The notes under the pieces are model-generated. The model was not told the origin of the DNA, did not search any database, and saw nothing but the letters and a program-made list of their open reading frames with translations. From Candidatus Binatia bacterium (GTDB lineage: Bacteria; Desulfobacterota; Binatia; UBA9968; JAJDTQ01): a DNA stretch of 41,547 bases. The stretch is from assembly GCA_022824205.1 (NCBI GenBank), contig JAJEAI010000159.1, positions 1 to 41,547 of the forward strand, read 5' to 3'. This document shows, piece by piece, positions 31,233 to 40,093 of this stretch (positions within the stretch are counted from its first letter, which is position 1; each line of letters opens with the position of its first letter). The translations under genes and the position numbers were made by a program.

Positions 31233-32747
31233 CTAACCGGAACGCTGACCTCCCAGCACCAATCCCGGCCCCTCCACCGCCAGCCTGCGAAACCGCACCC
31301 GGTCGACCTTGAATGCGTTGGCTTCGGCGGGCGGCCACTGGTAGAAGGCATCCGGCACCTTATAGCGCGGCAGGGACCGGCGCAGCCACGCCGCCAGCGT
31401 CTCACCGTCGAGGGACTGGCCGCGGGGCTGCACGAACGCCACACAGCGCTGGCCGAATTCCTCGTCCGGGATGGGGACGACCACCGCTTGCTCTACGCCG
31501 TCGTGGTCGGTCAGGACCCGCTCGATCTCCTCCGGGTGAATCGTTTCTCCGCCGGAGAAGAACCGGTTGTCGCGCCGCCCGATGACCGTCAGGTACCCGT
31601 CCTCGTCCACTCTACCCAGGTCGCCGGTGGCGAACCAGCCGTCCTCCGTCAGGGGCCGGCGCGGCTTGCCGCCCTCCACGTAGCCCATGAACAGGGTCTC
31701 GCCGGCCAACTGGATCTCCCCTTCTTCCCCGATGCGCAGCCTCCGGTGCGGCAGCAGTTTCCCCGACGTCAGCCGCTGGGCCGTGGTGGAGCCCGGCCCG
31801 GTGGTGGCCACCTGCGACGCCATCTCTGTGCAGCCGTAGCTGGCGAACACCGGCAGGCCGCGGGAGGCGGCGCGCTCCAGGAGCTTCAGCGGCACGGGGC
31901 TGCCGCCCAGGATAATGTAACGCAGCGCAGGGTAGCGCACGGAATCCGGCTGCTGCAACAGCCGGTGCAGTTGCGTCACCACCACCGACAGGTGCGTGAC
32001 CTCGTAGCGGCTCAGGACCGCGTCAAGGGTCTCCCCCCGGTCGGGCATCACCACCGTGGAGCCCGCCAGCAGGGACCGGAACAGGATGCCGAGCCCGCCC
32101 ACGTGATACAATGGCAGGTCCAGCAGCCAGCGGTCGCCGGGAGCCAGCGGCAGGTTCGTGTTGGAGCCCAGGGCGTTGTAGTAGTGGTTGCCGTAGGAAT
32201 GGAGCACCGCCTTGGGGACCCCGGTGCTGCCGGAGGTGAAGACGATGGTGGCGGGACGGTCGAGGGGCATGGTGGACCCGCCGGAACCCTTCGCCGAAGG
32301 CACTTCGGCCCCGGTCGTTTCGCGGTCTCCGGCGACATCGAGGTCGCGGCTCCGGATGACCCGCAAGTCGGATTCTTCCATGTTCCAGGCGCTACCGCCC
32401 GCGTCGCCGAGCCCTTCCTGCTCCGGCCCCCGCGCCACCAGCCAGCGGCAGTCCGCGCGGCGTAGAAGGTCCGTCACCGTGCGGTGCGGCAGTCGCGTGT
32501 TCATGGGACAGCACACCGCCCCCAGGCGCAGGACCGACAGCAGCCACACCAGGTAGTCCGGACTGTTGGGAGCGAAAACGGCGACACGCTCGCCGGGCCT
32601 GCATCCCGTCCGGCGGAGCGCAGCCGTCACCCCGGCCACACGCTGGTGAAATTCCGCATAGGAGACGACCCGCGCGCCGCTGACCACCGCGGGCCGTTCG
32701 CCGTGGCGCTCGGCCGCTTCTTCGAGGGGACAGCGAATCTCAGTCAT
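31233..32747 (-). CDS. menE: o-Succinylbenzoate-CoA ligase
   Basis: A 504-residue acyl-CoA synthetase of the ANL superfamily that activates o-succinylbenzoate with ATP and CoA. The AMP-binding motif TIVFTSGSTGVPKAVLHSY lies at about residues 167-185, the adenine motif is FASYGCTEMASQV, the hinge aspartate lies in TEDGWFATGDLGRVDEDGY, and the C-terminal catalytic lysine is in NAFKVDRV. Many ANL enzymes look alike; the MenE call rests on its position directly after menC, whose stop overlaps the menE start by 8 nt (ATGACTGA). It ends the men genes; a REP-like repeat separates it from the E1 alpha gene. Confidence 0.9.
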   Translation of the reverse strand: MTEIRCPLEEAAERHGERPAVVSGARVVSYAEFHQRVAGVTAALRRTGCRPGERVAVFAPNSPDYLVWLLSVLRLGAVCCPMNTRLPHRTVTDLLRRADCRWLVARGPEQEGLGDAGGSAWNMEESDLRVIRSRDLDVAGDRETTGAEVPSAKGSGGSTMPLDRPATIVFTSGSTGVPKAVLHSYGNHYYNALGSNTNLPLAPGDRWLLDLPLYHVGGLGILFRSLLAGSTVVMPDRGETLDAVLSRYEVTHLSVVVTQLHRLLQQPDSVRYPALRYIILGGSPVPLKLLERAASRGLPVFASYGCTEMASQVATTGPGSTTAQRLTSGKLLPHRRLRIGEEGEIQLAGETLFMGYVEGGKPRRPLTEDGWFATGDLGRVDEDGYLTVIGRRDNRFFSGGETIHPEEIERVLTDHDGVEQAVVVPIPDEEFGQRCVAFVQPRGQSLDGETLAAWLRRSLPRYKVPDAFYQWPPAEANAFKVDRVRFRRLAVEGPGLVLGGQRSG

Positions 32748-33828
32748 GCCGTATCTCGGTCAACCTGGATCGGTCGATGCGGTGTGCCCGGGCCGCGGCA
32801 TCGCTCCATTCGATGGCTCCGGGCCGGAACGAAAGGCGCGGCTCGACCACGTCCGCGCCCAGCCAGCGATACGTGTCGAGGCCCGCGGGCACCGCGTTCC
32901 CGGTGGAATCCCAGGCGAATGCCGCCAGCGCCAGCAGTCCGACCCCGCTCTCGAAACAACTGCTCACCACCGGACGGATGTTCAGCGCCGAGGCCGTGGC
33001 CGCCCATTGCCGCGCCCGTGCGAGCCCGCCCAACAGCGTCGGCTTGAGCACCACCGCGCCCACTTCGCGGCGTCCTTCAAGCTCCTCCGGCCGAAGCTCC
33101 AGCAGGCTTTCGTCCAGCGCCACCGGAACGCCGGTGGCATCGAACAACTCTTGCAGCCGCGCCGGATCGTGCAAGGGTTCCTCCAGGTATTCGACGCCGG
33201 CGCCGCCCATCCCGCGCCCGAACGCCACCGCCTGCTCCAGGCTCCAGCTCCGGTTGGCGTCCAGCCGGAGACCCACGCCGTCTCCGAGGACATCACGGAC
33301 GGCCCGCGTCAACTCCACCTCTTCCGCCACCGCCCGGCTTCCCACCTTGAGCTTCACCGCCCGGCAGCCCCCGTCCCGAAGCCGCCGCGCATCCGCGAGC
33401 ACCTGTTCGCGTGAGCCCGCCAGCAACCCGTTGACCGGAACGGACCCCTCGAAGCACGCCAGCTCGGCCGCCGTTCCATCCTCCGTCCTCCGCGCGAGGC
33501 TCCACAGCGCCGTCTCCAGCCCGAACCGCACCGACGGCGACGCCGCCGCCGACTCCCACTCCGGCCACGACACGGGACCGTCGCCGCGCGGCTCGAAGCG
33601 CGCCCTCCGCAGGCGCCCCGCCCAAGCCACGGCCTCCGCCGCGGCTTCGTCGATGCCCTCGCGGCTGAACCCCGGCAAGGGCGCCGCGTCACCCCAACCC
33701 CATGCGCCCGAATCCGATTCCAAGCCCATCAGCAACCCCTCGCGCTCATGAATCACGCCGCTCGCCAGCGGCAACGGGGCCACCAACGGCAGGCGATAGT
33801 GGAAGATACGGCAGCTTGAGACGGTCAC
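32740..33828 (-). CDS. menC: o-Succinylbenzoate synthase
   Basis: A 362-residue enolase-superfamily enzyme that dehydrates SHCHC to o-succinylbenzoate. The catalytic and metal residues are in order: AVKLKVG (lysine pair, about residues 148-154), LRLDANRSW (Asp), VEYLEEPLHD (Glu), VALDESLLEL (Asp/Glu) and VVLKPTLLGG (Lys). The frame is open far upstream to 34563, but the GTG at 33828 overlaps the menA stop as GTGA and yields the expected N-terminus (SSCRIFHYRLPL). Its own stop overlaps the menE start, so menA, menC and menE are translated as a coupled chain. Length is near the family's 320-375. Confidence 0.93.
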   Translation of the reverse strand: MTVSSCRIFHYRLPLVAPLPLASGVIHEREGLLMGLESDSGAWGWGDAAPLPGFSREGIDEAAAEAVAWAGRLRRARFEPRGDGPVSWPEWESAAASPSVRFGLETALWSLARRTEDGTAAELACFEGSVPVNGLLAGSREQVLADARRLRDGGCRAVKLKVGSRAVAEEVELTRAVRDVLGDGVGLRLDANRSWSLEQAVAFGRGMGGAGVEYLEEPLHDPARLQELFDATGVPVALDESLLELRPEELEGRREVGAVVLKPTLLGGLARARQWAATASALNIRPVVSSCFESGVGLLALAAFAWDSTGNAVPAGLDTYRWLGADVVEPRLSFRPGAIEWSDAAARAHRIDRSRLTEIRHD

Positions 33829-34727
33829 AAGACCCAACCGATAGAGAACACCGCGCTGTAAAGCAAGAGAAGTCGGGCGGTGTAGGCGAGGACGGGGTTC
33901 AGCAGCGGGCCTTCGACCGAGAAGAGGCGCCGGAACGCCGGCAGTGCGACGAAGACGACGGCGAAGGCGGCAACGGAGTAGGGGTGCTGGCCCGTGGCGA
34001 GGTAGAGGACCAGCGGCAGCAGGCAGGCCACGACCACGGCGGCGATGTATTCGACGCGCGCGAAACCCGGCCCGAAGCGCACCGCCAGCGTGCGCTTGCC
34101 GGTCCGGCGGTCTTCGTCCGCATCGCGGAGGTTGTTGACGGCGAGGATGGCGACCGAGAGGAGCCCCGGCGCCATGCCGGCGACGATGACCGTGGCGTTG
34201 ACGGTCAGGGCCTGCACGTAGTAGGTCCCGGCCACCGCCACCGGCCCGAAGAACACCAGCACGAAGAGGTCGCCCAGGCCCAGGTAGCCCAGGGGGCGGG
34301 GGCCGCCGGTGTAGAGCATGCCGCACGTCACCGAGAATACGCCGATGAGCGCCGCGGGCCATCCGCCGCGCCAGATGAGGTAGAGGCCGCCGAGCAGAGT
34401 GAGCGCCAGCACCACGAGGATGCCGCGCTTCATCATGGCGGGGGTCACGAGTCCCGCCTGCGTGACGCGCAGCGGTCCCTGGCGGGACTCGGTGTCGGCG
34501 CCCTTCTCGAAGTCGAAGAGGTCGTTGGCGAAGTTGGTGGCGATCTGGATCAATACGGAGCACGCCAGCGCCACCAGCGCCGCAAACGCGTGGAAGCCGC
34601 CGTCGCCGAAGGCCATGGCGGTGCCGATGACCACCGGGGAAATGGAGGCCCAGAGCGTCTTGGGTCTGGCCGCCAGTATCCAGACCGGGACGGCGCCTGG
34701 CGAAGTGGAGGGTGTGTCCTTTGCCAC
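33825..34727 (-). CDS. menA: 1,4-dihydroxy-2-naphthoate polyprenyltransferase
   Basis: A 300-residue UbiA-family integral membrane protein with about eight to nine hydrophobic helices. The two aspartate motifs are ATNFANDLFDFEKGADT (about residues 53-69) and AVNNLRDADEDRRTGKR (about 176-192), which bind the Mg-polyprenyl diphosphate. MenA attaches the side chain to DHNA to give demethylmenaquinone in the inner membrane. The frame continues upstream to 34844 through a palindromic repeat; I use the GTG at 34727 with AGGGG upstream because VAKDTPSTSPGAVPVWILAA begins just before the first helix, as in homologues. It overlaps menC downstream; a 124-bp repeat-bearing gap separates it from menB. 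Confidence 0.92.
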   Translation of the reverse strand: MAKDTPSTSPGAVPVWILAARPKTLWASISPVVIGTAMAFGDGGFHAFAALVALACSVLIQIATNFANDLFDFEKGADTESRQGPLRVTQAGLVTPAMMKRGILVVLALTLLGGLYLIWRGGWPAALIGVFSVTCGMLYTGGPRPLGYLGLGDLFVLVFFGPVAVAGTYYVQALTVNATVIVAGMAPGLLSVAILAVNNLRDADEDRRTGKRTLAVRFGPGFARVEYIAAVVVACLLPLVLYLATGQHPYSVAAFAVVFVALPAFRRLFSVEGPLLNPVLAYTARLLLLYSAVFSIGWVL

Positions 34728-34768
34728 CGGGTCCCCTGTCGTTGTCCTTTCACTCCGCTCCGCCCGGA

Positions 34769-34840
34769 ACGAACGGGGCGATTCTCGGGACCGTTCGTCC
34801 CGAGCCCTTCGACAGGCTGCGCGGAGCGAAGCCGAAGGAC
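34769..34840. repeat. Palindromic repeat between menB and menA
   Basis: ACGAACGG (34769-34776) and CCGTTCGT (34791-34798) form a perfect 8-bp stem, followed by a GCCCTTCGACAGG...CGAAGGAC segment (to about 34840) that can form a second stem. It resembles the segment at 10671-10717 inside the hydroxylase operon, in permuted arrangement. Confidence 0.5.
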
Positions 34841-34850
34841 GCAATCCAGC

Positions 34851-35672
34851 TCAGGGGCGCCTGGGAAACTTGGAGAAGTCCGGCTGGCGTTTCTCGACGA
34901 ACGCGTTGCGCCCCTCCTGACCCTCTTCGGTCATGTAGAAGAGCATGGTGGCATTGCCCGCCAGCTCCTGCAGGCCGGCCTGGCCGTCGGTGTCCGCGTT
35001 GAACGCGGCCTTGAGGCAACGGATGGCGATGGGCGACTTGGCGAGGATCTCGCGGCACCACTGGACCGTCTCCTCCTCCAGCCGCTCGTACGGCACCACC
35101 GTGTTCACCAGCCCCATGTCCAGGGCCTCCTGGGCGTTGTACTGCCGGCACAGGTACCAGATCTCGCGCGCCTTCTTCTGGCCCACGATGCGCGCCAGGT
35201 AGGTGGCGCCGTAACCGCCGTCGAAGGAGCCCACGCGCGGTCCCGTCTGCCCGAAGATGGCGTTGTCGGCGGCGATGGTGAGGTCGCACATGACGTGCAG
35301 CACGTGGCCGCCGCCCACGGCGTAACCCGCCACCATGGCGATGATGGGCATGGGGCAACTGCGCATCTGGCGCTGGAAGTCCAGCACGTTCAGCCGGTGC
35401 ACGCCGGCCGCGTCCTTGTACCCGGAATCGCCCCGCACCTTCTGGTCGCCGCCCGAGCAGAACGCTTCCTTGCCCTCGCCGGTGAGGATCACCACGCCGA
35501 TGGCCGGATCGTTGCGCGCCTCGTCCAGCGCCCGGATCATCTCCTCGACCGTCAGCGGCCGGAAGGCGTTGCGCACTTCCGGGCGGTTGATGGTGATCTT
35601 CGCGATGCCGTCGGTCTTGTGGTACTTGATGTCGGTGAACTGCCCCGCCTCGGTCCATTCGATTGCAGCCAT
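34851..35672 (-). CDS. menB: 1,4-dihydroxy-2-naphthoyl-CoA synthase
   Basis: A 273-residue crotonase-fold enzyme closing the second ring of o-succinylbenzoyl-CoA. It is very close to E. coli Men[20 protein letters not shown] (about residues 75-93), [39 protein letters not shown] (about 142-161), and the ending [19 protein letters not shown]. The glycine in GQTGP puts it in the bicarbonate-dependent type I group. The ATG at 35672 is used because GAGG lies upstream; a TTG two codons earlier is possible. A REP-like repeat lies between it and menH, and another repeat between it and menA. Confidence 0.97.
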   Translation of the reverse strand: MAAIEWTEAGQFTDIKYHKTDGIAKITINRPEVRNAFRPLTVEEMIRALDEARNDPAIGVVILTGEGKEAFCSGGDQKVRGDSGYKDAAGVHRLNVLDFQRQMRSCPMPIIAMVAGYAVGGGHVLHVMCDLTIAADNAIFGQTGPRVGSFDGGYGATYLARIVGQKKAREIWYLCRQYNAQEALDMGLVNTVVPYERLEEETVQWCREILAKSPIAIRCLKAAFNADTDGQAGLQELAGNATMLFYMTEEGQEGRNAFVEKRQPDFSKFPRRP

Positions 35673-35710
35673 GGTCAAACCTCGATTCGACGAGCCCCGG
35701 CCCCTCCCAT

Positions 35711-35744
35711 CCTGGATTCCCGCTTGCGCGGGAATGACGTGGAG
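35711..35744. repeat. REP-like hairpin between menH and menB
   Basis: CCTGGATTCCCGCTTGCGCG and GGAATGACGTGGAG form one compact copy of the CATTCCCGCG repeat family (stem ATTCCCGC/GCGGGAAT), 38 bp before the menB start. Confidence 0.7.
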
Positions 35745-35768
35745 TTGGTGGATCTGCCAGACGTCCGG

Positions 35769-36608
35769 TTACCGGCAGGACCCCAGAAACTCCCGCAGGG
35801 CGCGGGAGAACGCCTCGGGGTTCTCGAAATGCGTGTTGTGGCCCGCATCCGGGATGGTCACGAGCCTGCCCTTTTTCGAGAGGCTTACCATATCCCGCAG
35901 GGTTTTTCTGTAGCGCGGGTCCAGCTCGCCGGCCACGGCCAGCCACGGGAAGCGTATGCCGGCAACCTGGGACCATAGCGAAGGCTGGGAGCCGGTCCCC
36001 ATGAGGCGCAGGGAGCGGGCAAGGCCCGGAACGTCATTGCGCCGCCTTCGTTCCATCAGGGCCGCGAAGCGGGGCTCGTTCCCTCTTATGGAATGAAACA
36101 GCGGCTGCCGGTACCAGTCCTCCAGAAAGGCGTCCAGTCCCCTTTGTTCCATCTCCGACGCCTTGGACTCGTCCCACTTCCGCCGGTTGCTGCGTTGTTC
36201 CTCGGTGTCCAGTCCGGGAGAACCCGATTCCACCACCAGGGCGCGACAACGATCCGGGTGGGTCAACGCCAGGTAAAGCGCCAGCCGCGCACCCATGGAA
36301 TAGCCTACCGGGATGCACCGCCCGACCCCCAAGTCGTCCAGCACCGCCAACAATACGAGCGCCACCCGTGGCATCGGGTGGAAGTCGAGGGGGCAATCGG
36401 CGCTCAAACCGTGGCCTGGGAGGTCCACGAGGATGCAGCGACTCTCCGGCAACGCCTCCGACGTCTCCATCCAATCCCGCCCCGAGCCCATGAAACCGTG
36501 AAGAAAGAGCAGCGCCGGCGCGCCCTCACCGCCCATGGAATCCCGAAGCTCGCAATGCAGTCGATAAGGTTCCTCCAACTCGGTGTCCCCCGAAATATCC
36601 GCTCGCAC
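35769..36608 (-). CDS. menH: SHCHC synthase, alpha/beta hydrolase fold
   Basis: A 279-residue alpha/beta hydrolase. The oxyanion segment ALLFLHGFMGSGRDW (about residues 32-46), DLPGHGLS, the nucleophile elbow PVGYSMGARLALYLALTHPD (about 100-119), the acid in AGELDPRYR (about 232-240) and the histidine in PDAGHNTHFENPEAF (about 256-270) make the triad Ser-Asp-His. The HGFMGSGRDW and GYSMGARLALY forms are typical for MenH, which eliminates pyruvate from SEPHCHC after MenD. The location between menD and menB supports the call. The start is a GTG at 36608 with only AGG nearby. A 205-bp gap to menD is filled by a decayed MITE-like element. Confidence 0.88.
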   Translation of the reverse strand: MRADISGDTELEEPYRLHCELRDSMGGEGAPALLFLHGFMGSGRDWMETSEALPESRCILVDLPGHGLSADCPLDFHPMPRVALVLLAVLDDLGVGRCIPVGYSMGARLALYLALTHPDRCRALVVESGSPGLDTEEQRSNRRKWDESKASEMEQRGLDAFLEDWYRQPLFHSIRGNEPRFAALMERRRRNDVPGLARSLRLMGTGSQPSLWSQVAGIRFPWLAVAGELDPRYRKTLRDMVSLSKKGRLVTIPDAGHNTHFENPEAFSRALREFLGSCR

Positions 36609-36639
36609 GCCTGATCGCGACGGATGTTTGCGAGCAGGA

Positions 36640-36816
36640 TGGCGCCTTGCCCACAGCCGTCGGCGGCGTTACGTCACCCCGGGCTTGACCCGGGGTTTTC
36701 CTCGCGTGGTGCCCGCCACAGGGGCGACCGCGGGTCGCCCCTACAAGTCATCGCGCCTTGCCGACGACGAAAAATCCTCCGCATATTAGGCTGCGAATTA
36801 ACCAGACACCACACTA
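36640..36816. mobile_element. Decayed MITE-like element between menD and menH
   Basis: It shares with the perfect copy at 18220-18380 the blocks GCCGTCGGCGGCGTT, CCTCGCGTGGT and CCTTGCCGACGACGAAAAAT, and a degenerate right end GACACCACACT (36805-36815) against GACAGGACACT. The right end CTAG supplies the TAG stop of menD (36816-36814). Inside are two extra hairpins: CCCCGGG-CTTGA-CCCGGGG (36677-36695) followed by TTTT on the plus strand, and GGGGCGACC-GCG-GGTCGCCCC (36721-36741). Confidence 0.6.
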
Positions 36817-38652
36817 GCGTCCTGCCCCGGATGGCGCTTGGGTGAGGCCTGCCAACGCCTCTCTTCGCAGACTCGCGTGCAGGTCGACGTTGTCCTGGCG
36901 CGCGGTCCGCACCTCGATGACGGTCGCCCCGTCTCGGCCACGGGCCCGAGCGTAGGCGTCCACGAACTCGTCCGCCGTGGACGGTACGGCGTATTCGAGG
37001 CCGAACAGCGCCGCGGCATGCTCGAAGGTCATGCCGTGGGAAGCGCCGAAGTAGGGCTCGAAGACGTCCGGGAAGCGGGCGATGGGCAGGAACGAGAAGA
37101 TCCCGCCGCCGTCGTTGTTCAGCACGACGATGACGAACGGATGGTCGAGGGAGCGGCACAGCCGGAGGGAGTTCAGGTCGTGCAAGAACGCCTGGTCGCC
37201 GATCACGAGGGTGACGCACTTGTCCAGACCCCGCGCGAAACCCGTGGCCGTGGCGATGGTGCCGTCGACGCCGCTGGCGCCGCGGTTGGCGGCCACCAAC
37301 GCCGGGTCCGGCCGCGGGGCGCCGAAGGCGTCCATGTCACGGACCGGCATGCTCGACGCGAGATACAGGCCTTCGCCGCCGCCGATGTGGCGCGAGACGA
37401 GGCGTGCGACCTTGGGCTCGTTCAGGGTCCCGTTCCGGTCCAACAGTTCGTCAAGGCGCCGGCCGACGTGATCCGACGCCTGCCGCCAGCTCGCGAGCCA
37501 GCCGCTGTCCGGGGGGCCGCCGGCTTCCCCGACCGCGGCGCCACTGGCGGCATCGGCCGCCGTTCGGGCGTGCCCCATCCCCGCCAGCGCCCTCAGTGCT
37601 TCACAAAACTCCGCCACCCGGAGCTGGAACCGGCGTGTTGCCCGATGAATCGGGTCCACGCGGTCGGGCTGTTCGTTCACCACTACGTAGTCCTTGGGCG
37701 GCGCCACCTCCAGGTGGTCCGGCAACCGCCGCGAAGTCCATCGTCCCCCGAGGTGGATCACGGCCTCGACGGGATGGTCCCGCATGAACTCCGTGGAGCC
37801 GAGCAAGACTTCATGATAGGGCACCAGCGTCGCCGTGTTGCCGTCCAGGCGCAGCCCCGAGGTCACGTCGGGAAGGAAGGGCCAGCCCAGCGCCTCGGCA
37901 AGGTGCGCCACCGCCGCGCGCTCCGCCGCGCTCGCCAGTCCCCCGGCCACCAGGAGGCCGCGGGGACGGCGTGCCACCAACTCCGCCAACTCCGCCGGCA
38001 ACTCCGGTGCGCCGCGCGGCGGCGCGCTCTCATGGCGGGTGTAGGCATGGACGCCGTCGCGCCACGCACGCATCGGCTCCAGGTACGCTTCGAAGTCCTC
38101 CCCCTGCTCCGCGGGCGCCAGCGGTTCCCGGAACATGCAGTTGACGTGCACCGCGCCGCCCGCCGGGCCGCGGCTGCGGCTCACCGCCTGGTCCACGGTG
38201 GTGAGGACCACCGCGGGGTCGATGTCGGTGGAAGGACACGGCAAAGTCGCGGACCACTCGGCGTAGCCGCCGAAGAACTTGACCTGGTCCATGGTCTGGT
38301 TGGCGCCGGCGTCCTGCAACTCCGGCGGGCGGTCGCCGCTCAGCACCAGCAGCGGCACCCGCTCCAGCGAGGCTTCCACCACCGCCGGCCACACGTTGGC
38401 CAATGCGCTGCCCGAGGTGGTAACCACGACGGCGGGCTCCCCGGTGGCACGCCCGCACCCCAAGGCATGAAAGGCCGCGCCGCGTTCGTCATAATGCACG
38501 ATGGCCCGTGCACGGGGGTTGCGCGCCACGGCCACCACCAGCGGCGTGCTGCGGGAGCCGGGAGCGATGCAGAAGGTGCCGACCCCGTTGCGGACCATCT
38601 CCTCCACGAGCAGCGTCGCCCAAAGGTGGTTGACGTTGGCGGACTGGATCAT
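36814..38652 (-). CDS. menD: SEPHCHC synthase
   Basis: A 612-residue thiamin-diphosphate enzyme that joins 2-oxoglutarate to isochorismate. Key sites: the ThDP-activating glutamate in AIVHYDERGAAFHALG (about residues 50-65), TTSGSALANVWPAVVEAS (about 74-91), LVLSGDRPPELQDAGANQTM (about 97-116), the isochorismate region ANRGASGVDGTIATATGFAR (about 462-481) and the ThDP-binding stretch LVIGDQAFLHDLNSLRL with VVLNNDGGGIFSFLP. Length is slightly above the usual 550-590, with a Gly/Ala-rich insert near residues 415-430. The ATG at 38652 overlaps the menF stop as ATGA, so translation is coupled. The stop codon is embedded in the end of a decayed MITE-like element, so the last residues may derive from insertion. 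Confidence 0.95.
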   Translation of the reverse strand: MIQSANVNHLWATLLVEEMVRNGVGTFCIAPGSRSTPLVVAVARNPRARAIVHYDERGAAFHALGCGRATGEPAVVVTTSGSALANVWPAVVEASLERVPLLVLSGDRPPELQDAGANQTMDQVKFFGGYAEWSATLPCPSTDIDPAVVLTTVDQAVSRSRGPAGGAVHVNCMFREPLAPAEQGEDFEAYLEPMRAWRDGVHAYTRHESAPPRGAPELPAELAELVARRPRGLLVAGGLASAAERAAVAHLAEALGWPFLPDVTSGLRLDGNTATLVPYHEVLLGSTEFMRDHPVEAVIHLGGRWTSRRLPDHLEVAPPKDYVVVNEQPDRVDPIHRATRRFQLRVAEFCEALRALAGMGHARTAADAASGAAVGEAGGPPDSGWLASWRQASDHVGRRLDELLDRNGTLNEPKVARLVSRHIGGGEGLYLASSMPVRDMDAFGAPRPDPALVAANRGASGVDGTIATATGFARGLDKCVTLVIGDQAFLHDLNSLRLCRSLDHPFVIVVLNNDGGGIFSFLPIARFPDVFEPYFGASHGMTFEHAAALFGLEYAVPSTADEFVDAYARARGRDGATVIEVRTARQDNVDLHASLRREALAGLTQAPSGAGR

Positions 38653-40004
38653 CGCGGAAGGTTCAACGCCTGGGTGAAGTGGCGGATCTTGTAGTCCAGC
38701 TCTGTCCACTCGTCTTCCGGCACGGACCCGGCCACGATCCCGGCCCCCGCGAACACCGAGAGCGTCGCGCCCTCCACGAGCGCGGACCGGATCGCCACGG
38801 CGAACTCGGCGGCGTCGTGTCCCACCCATCCCACCGGACCCGCGTACCAACCTCGATCGAAGGGCTCCCGCTTTTCGATCTCCCTGAGCGCCGGGCCCGT
38901 GGGGTAGCCGCCCACCGCGGGGGTGGGGTGCAGCGCCTTGAGCAGCTCCGCATCGCCCACGCCGTCGCGCAACACGCCCTCGAAGCGGCTCATGAGATGC
39001 TGCCAGTTGCGCAGCTTCATGACGGATGGGTCGGCTCCGGCATTAAGCCCGCGGCACAGCGGCGCCAAGCTCTCGCGGATGCCGCGGACCACGTAGTCCT
39101 GCTCCCGTCGCTCCTTCTCGCTGCCCATGAGGTCCTGTTCCAGTTGCCGGTCCAGCGACACGCCGTCGCCGCGCGTGCGCGTGCCCGCCATGGCATCGCA
39201 CAGGACACGCCTCCCTTCGCGGCGGTACAGCCGCTCCGGCGACGCCCCGAGGAAACCTCGTCCGGCTCCGGGGACAAAGCAGAACCGGTAGCAGTGCTCT
39301 GTCTCCGGCATCAACGCCTGCAGGCATGCCAGGGGATCCACGCGGTCCGCGAAGCCGAAGGTGGATTTCCGGGCCAGGACGACCTTGTCCAGCTCGCCCC
39401 TGGAAACGAGATCGAGGGTCTCGGTCACGGCGGCATCCCATCCCGCCCGGCCGGGCAGGTCCCGGCGCCCCGTCGCCACGGGGTGAACGCGGCCGTTCTC
39501 GGAGGCCCCGAGGACCAGCGCGTCGAGCTCCGCCATCAGCGTGTCGAGCGTGGCGGCCGAACGCAGCCACTGGCACGAAAGCACGCTGTCCAGCCCCCTT
39601 CGGCTCAACTCGAACCGCGGCAACACGAATCCGTAGCCGCCGAACACCCGCCACGCCGCATCGACGGGAGTCTTCCCGGAAAAACGAAGACCGCCGAAGT
39701 ATCTCGCACCGGGCCGCGCACCCGCGAGACGCCGGTGAACCTGCCCGAACAGAACGTCGATGCCGTCCGTGTCGGCGCGCGTTACCAGATCGGCGGTGCC
39801 GACCCCGGCAACTTCATACGCACCGTTCCTGTCGGCCCAGTATAGCCTGGCGGCGGACGCATCCTGCGCACGCAACCATGCCAAAGGGTCGGTGCACGGG
39901 ACCACCGTCTCCACACGGGCAATGCCGGACGGCGCCCCCTGGGCGCACTCCCGGGCGACCTTCTCACGCAACTTCTCGGTCAGACCGTAATCTCTTCGAT
40001 CCAT
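38649..40004 (-). CDS. menF: Isochorismate synthase
   Basis: A 451-residue chorismate-using enzyme, first step of menaquinone synthesis. The chorismate-binding domain holds ELDKVVLARKSTFGF (about residues 205-219), GFLGASPERLYRREGRRVLC and DAMAGTRTRG (about 254-283), the EKERREQDYVV helix, LHPTPAVGGYPTGPALREI (about 361-379), and WYAGPVGWVGHDAAEFAVAI leading to AGAGIVAGSVPEDEWTELDY. The last motif, with its conserved E and the order AGAGIV-GS, is that of isochorismate/salicylate/anthranilate synthases; position before menD decides for MenF. The start ATG at 40004 has AAGG upstream; an ATG at 40049 would add 15 residues. A decayed MITE-like repeat separates it from the oxidoreductase gene. Confidence 0.93.
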   Translation of the reverse strand: MDRRDYGLTEKLREKVARECAQGAPSGIARVETVVPCTDPLAWLRAQDASAARLYWADRNGAYEVAGVGTADLVTRADTDGIDVLFGQVHRRLAGARPGARYFGGLRFSGKTPVDAAWRVFGGYGFVLPRFELSRRGLDSVLSCQWLRSAATLDTLMAELDALVLGASENGRVHPVATGRRDLPGRAGWDAAVTETLDLVSRGELDKVVLARKSTFGFADRVDPLACLQALMPETEHCYRFCFVPGAGRGFLGASPERLYRREGRRVLCDAMAGTRTRGDGVSLDRQLEQDLMGSEKERREQDYVVRGIRESLAPLCRGLNAGADPSVMKLRNWQHLMSRFEGVLRDGVGDAELLKALHPTPAVGGYPTGPALREIEKREPFDRGWYAGPVGWVGHDAAEFAVAIRSALVEGATLSVFAGAGIVAGSVPEDEWTELDYKIRHFTQALNLPR

Positions 40005-40093
40005 TCCAGCCTTGCCATCCGGACGCCAAAGCCGAAGATCCCGCAGCATCTCGGATGGAAGTTATCAGATCGGACCCCGGGCGGCGAGGGACC

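Noticed and set aside
32740..34563. A 607-residue fusion of an unknown domain to o-succinylbenzoate synthase
   Set aside because: The extra 245 residues are the menA region read in another frame, Arg/Pro/His-rich. The GTG at 33828 overlapping the menA stop is the real start.
36677..36699. Intrinsic terminator (GC stem plus TTTT)
   Set aside because: The T-run is on the plus strand, where no gene ends here; the men genes run on the other strand. It is part of the repeat element.
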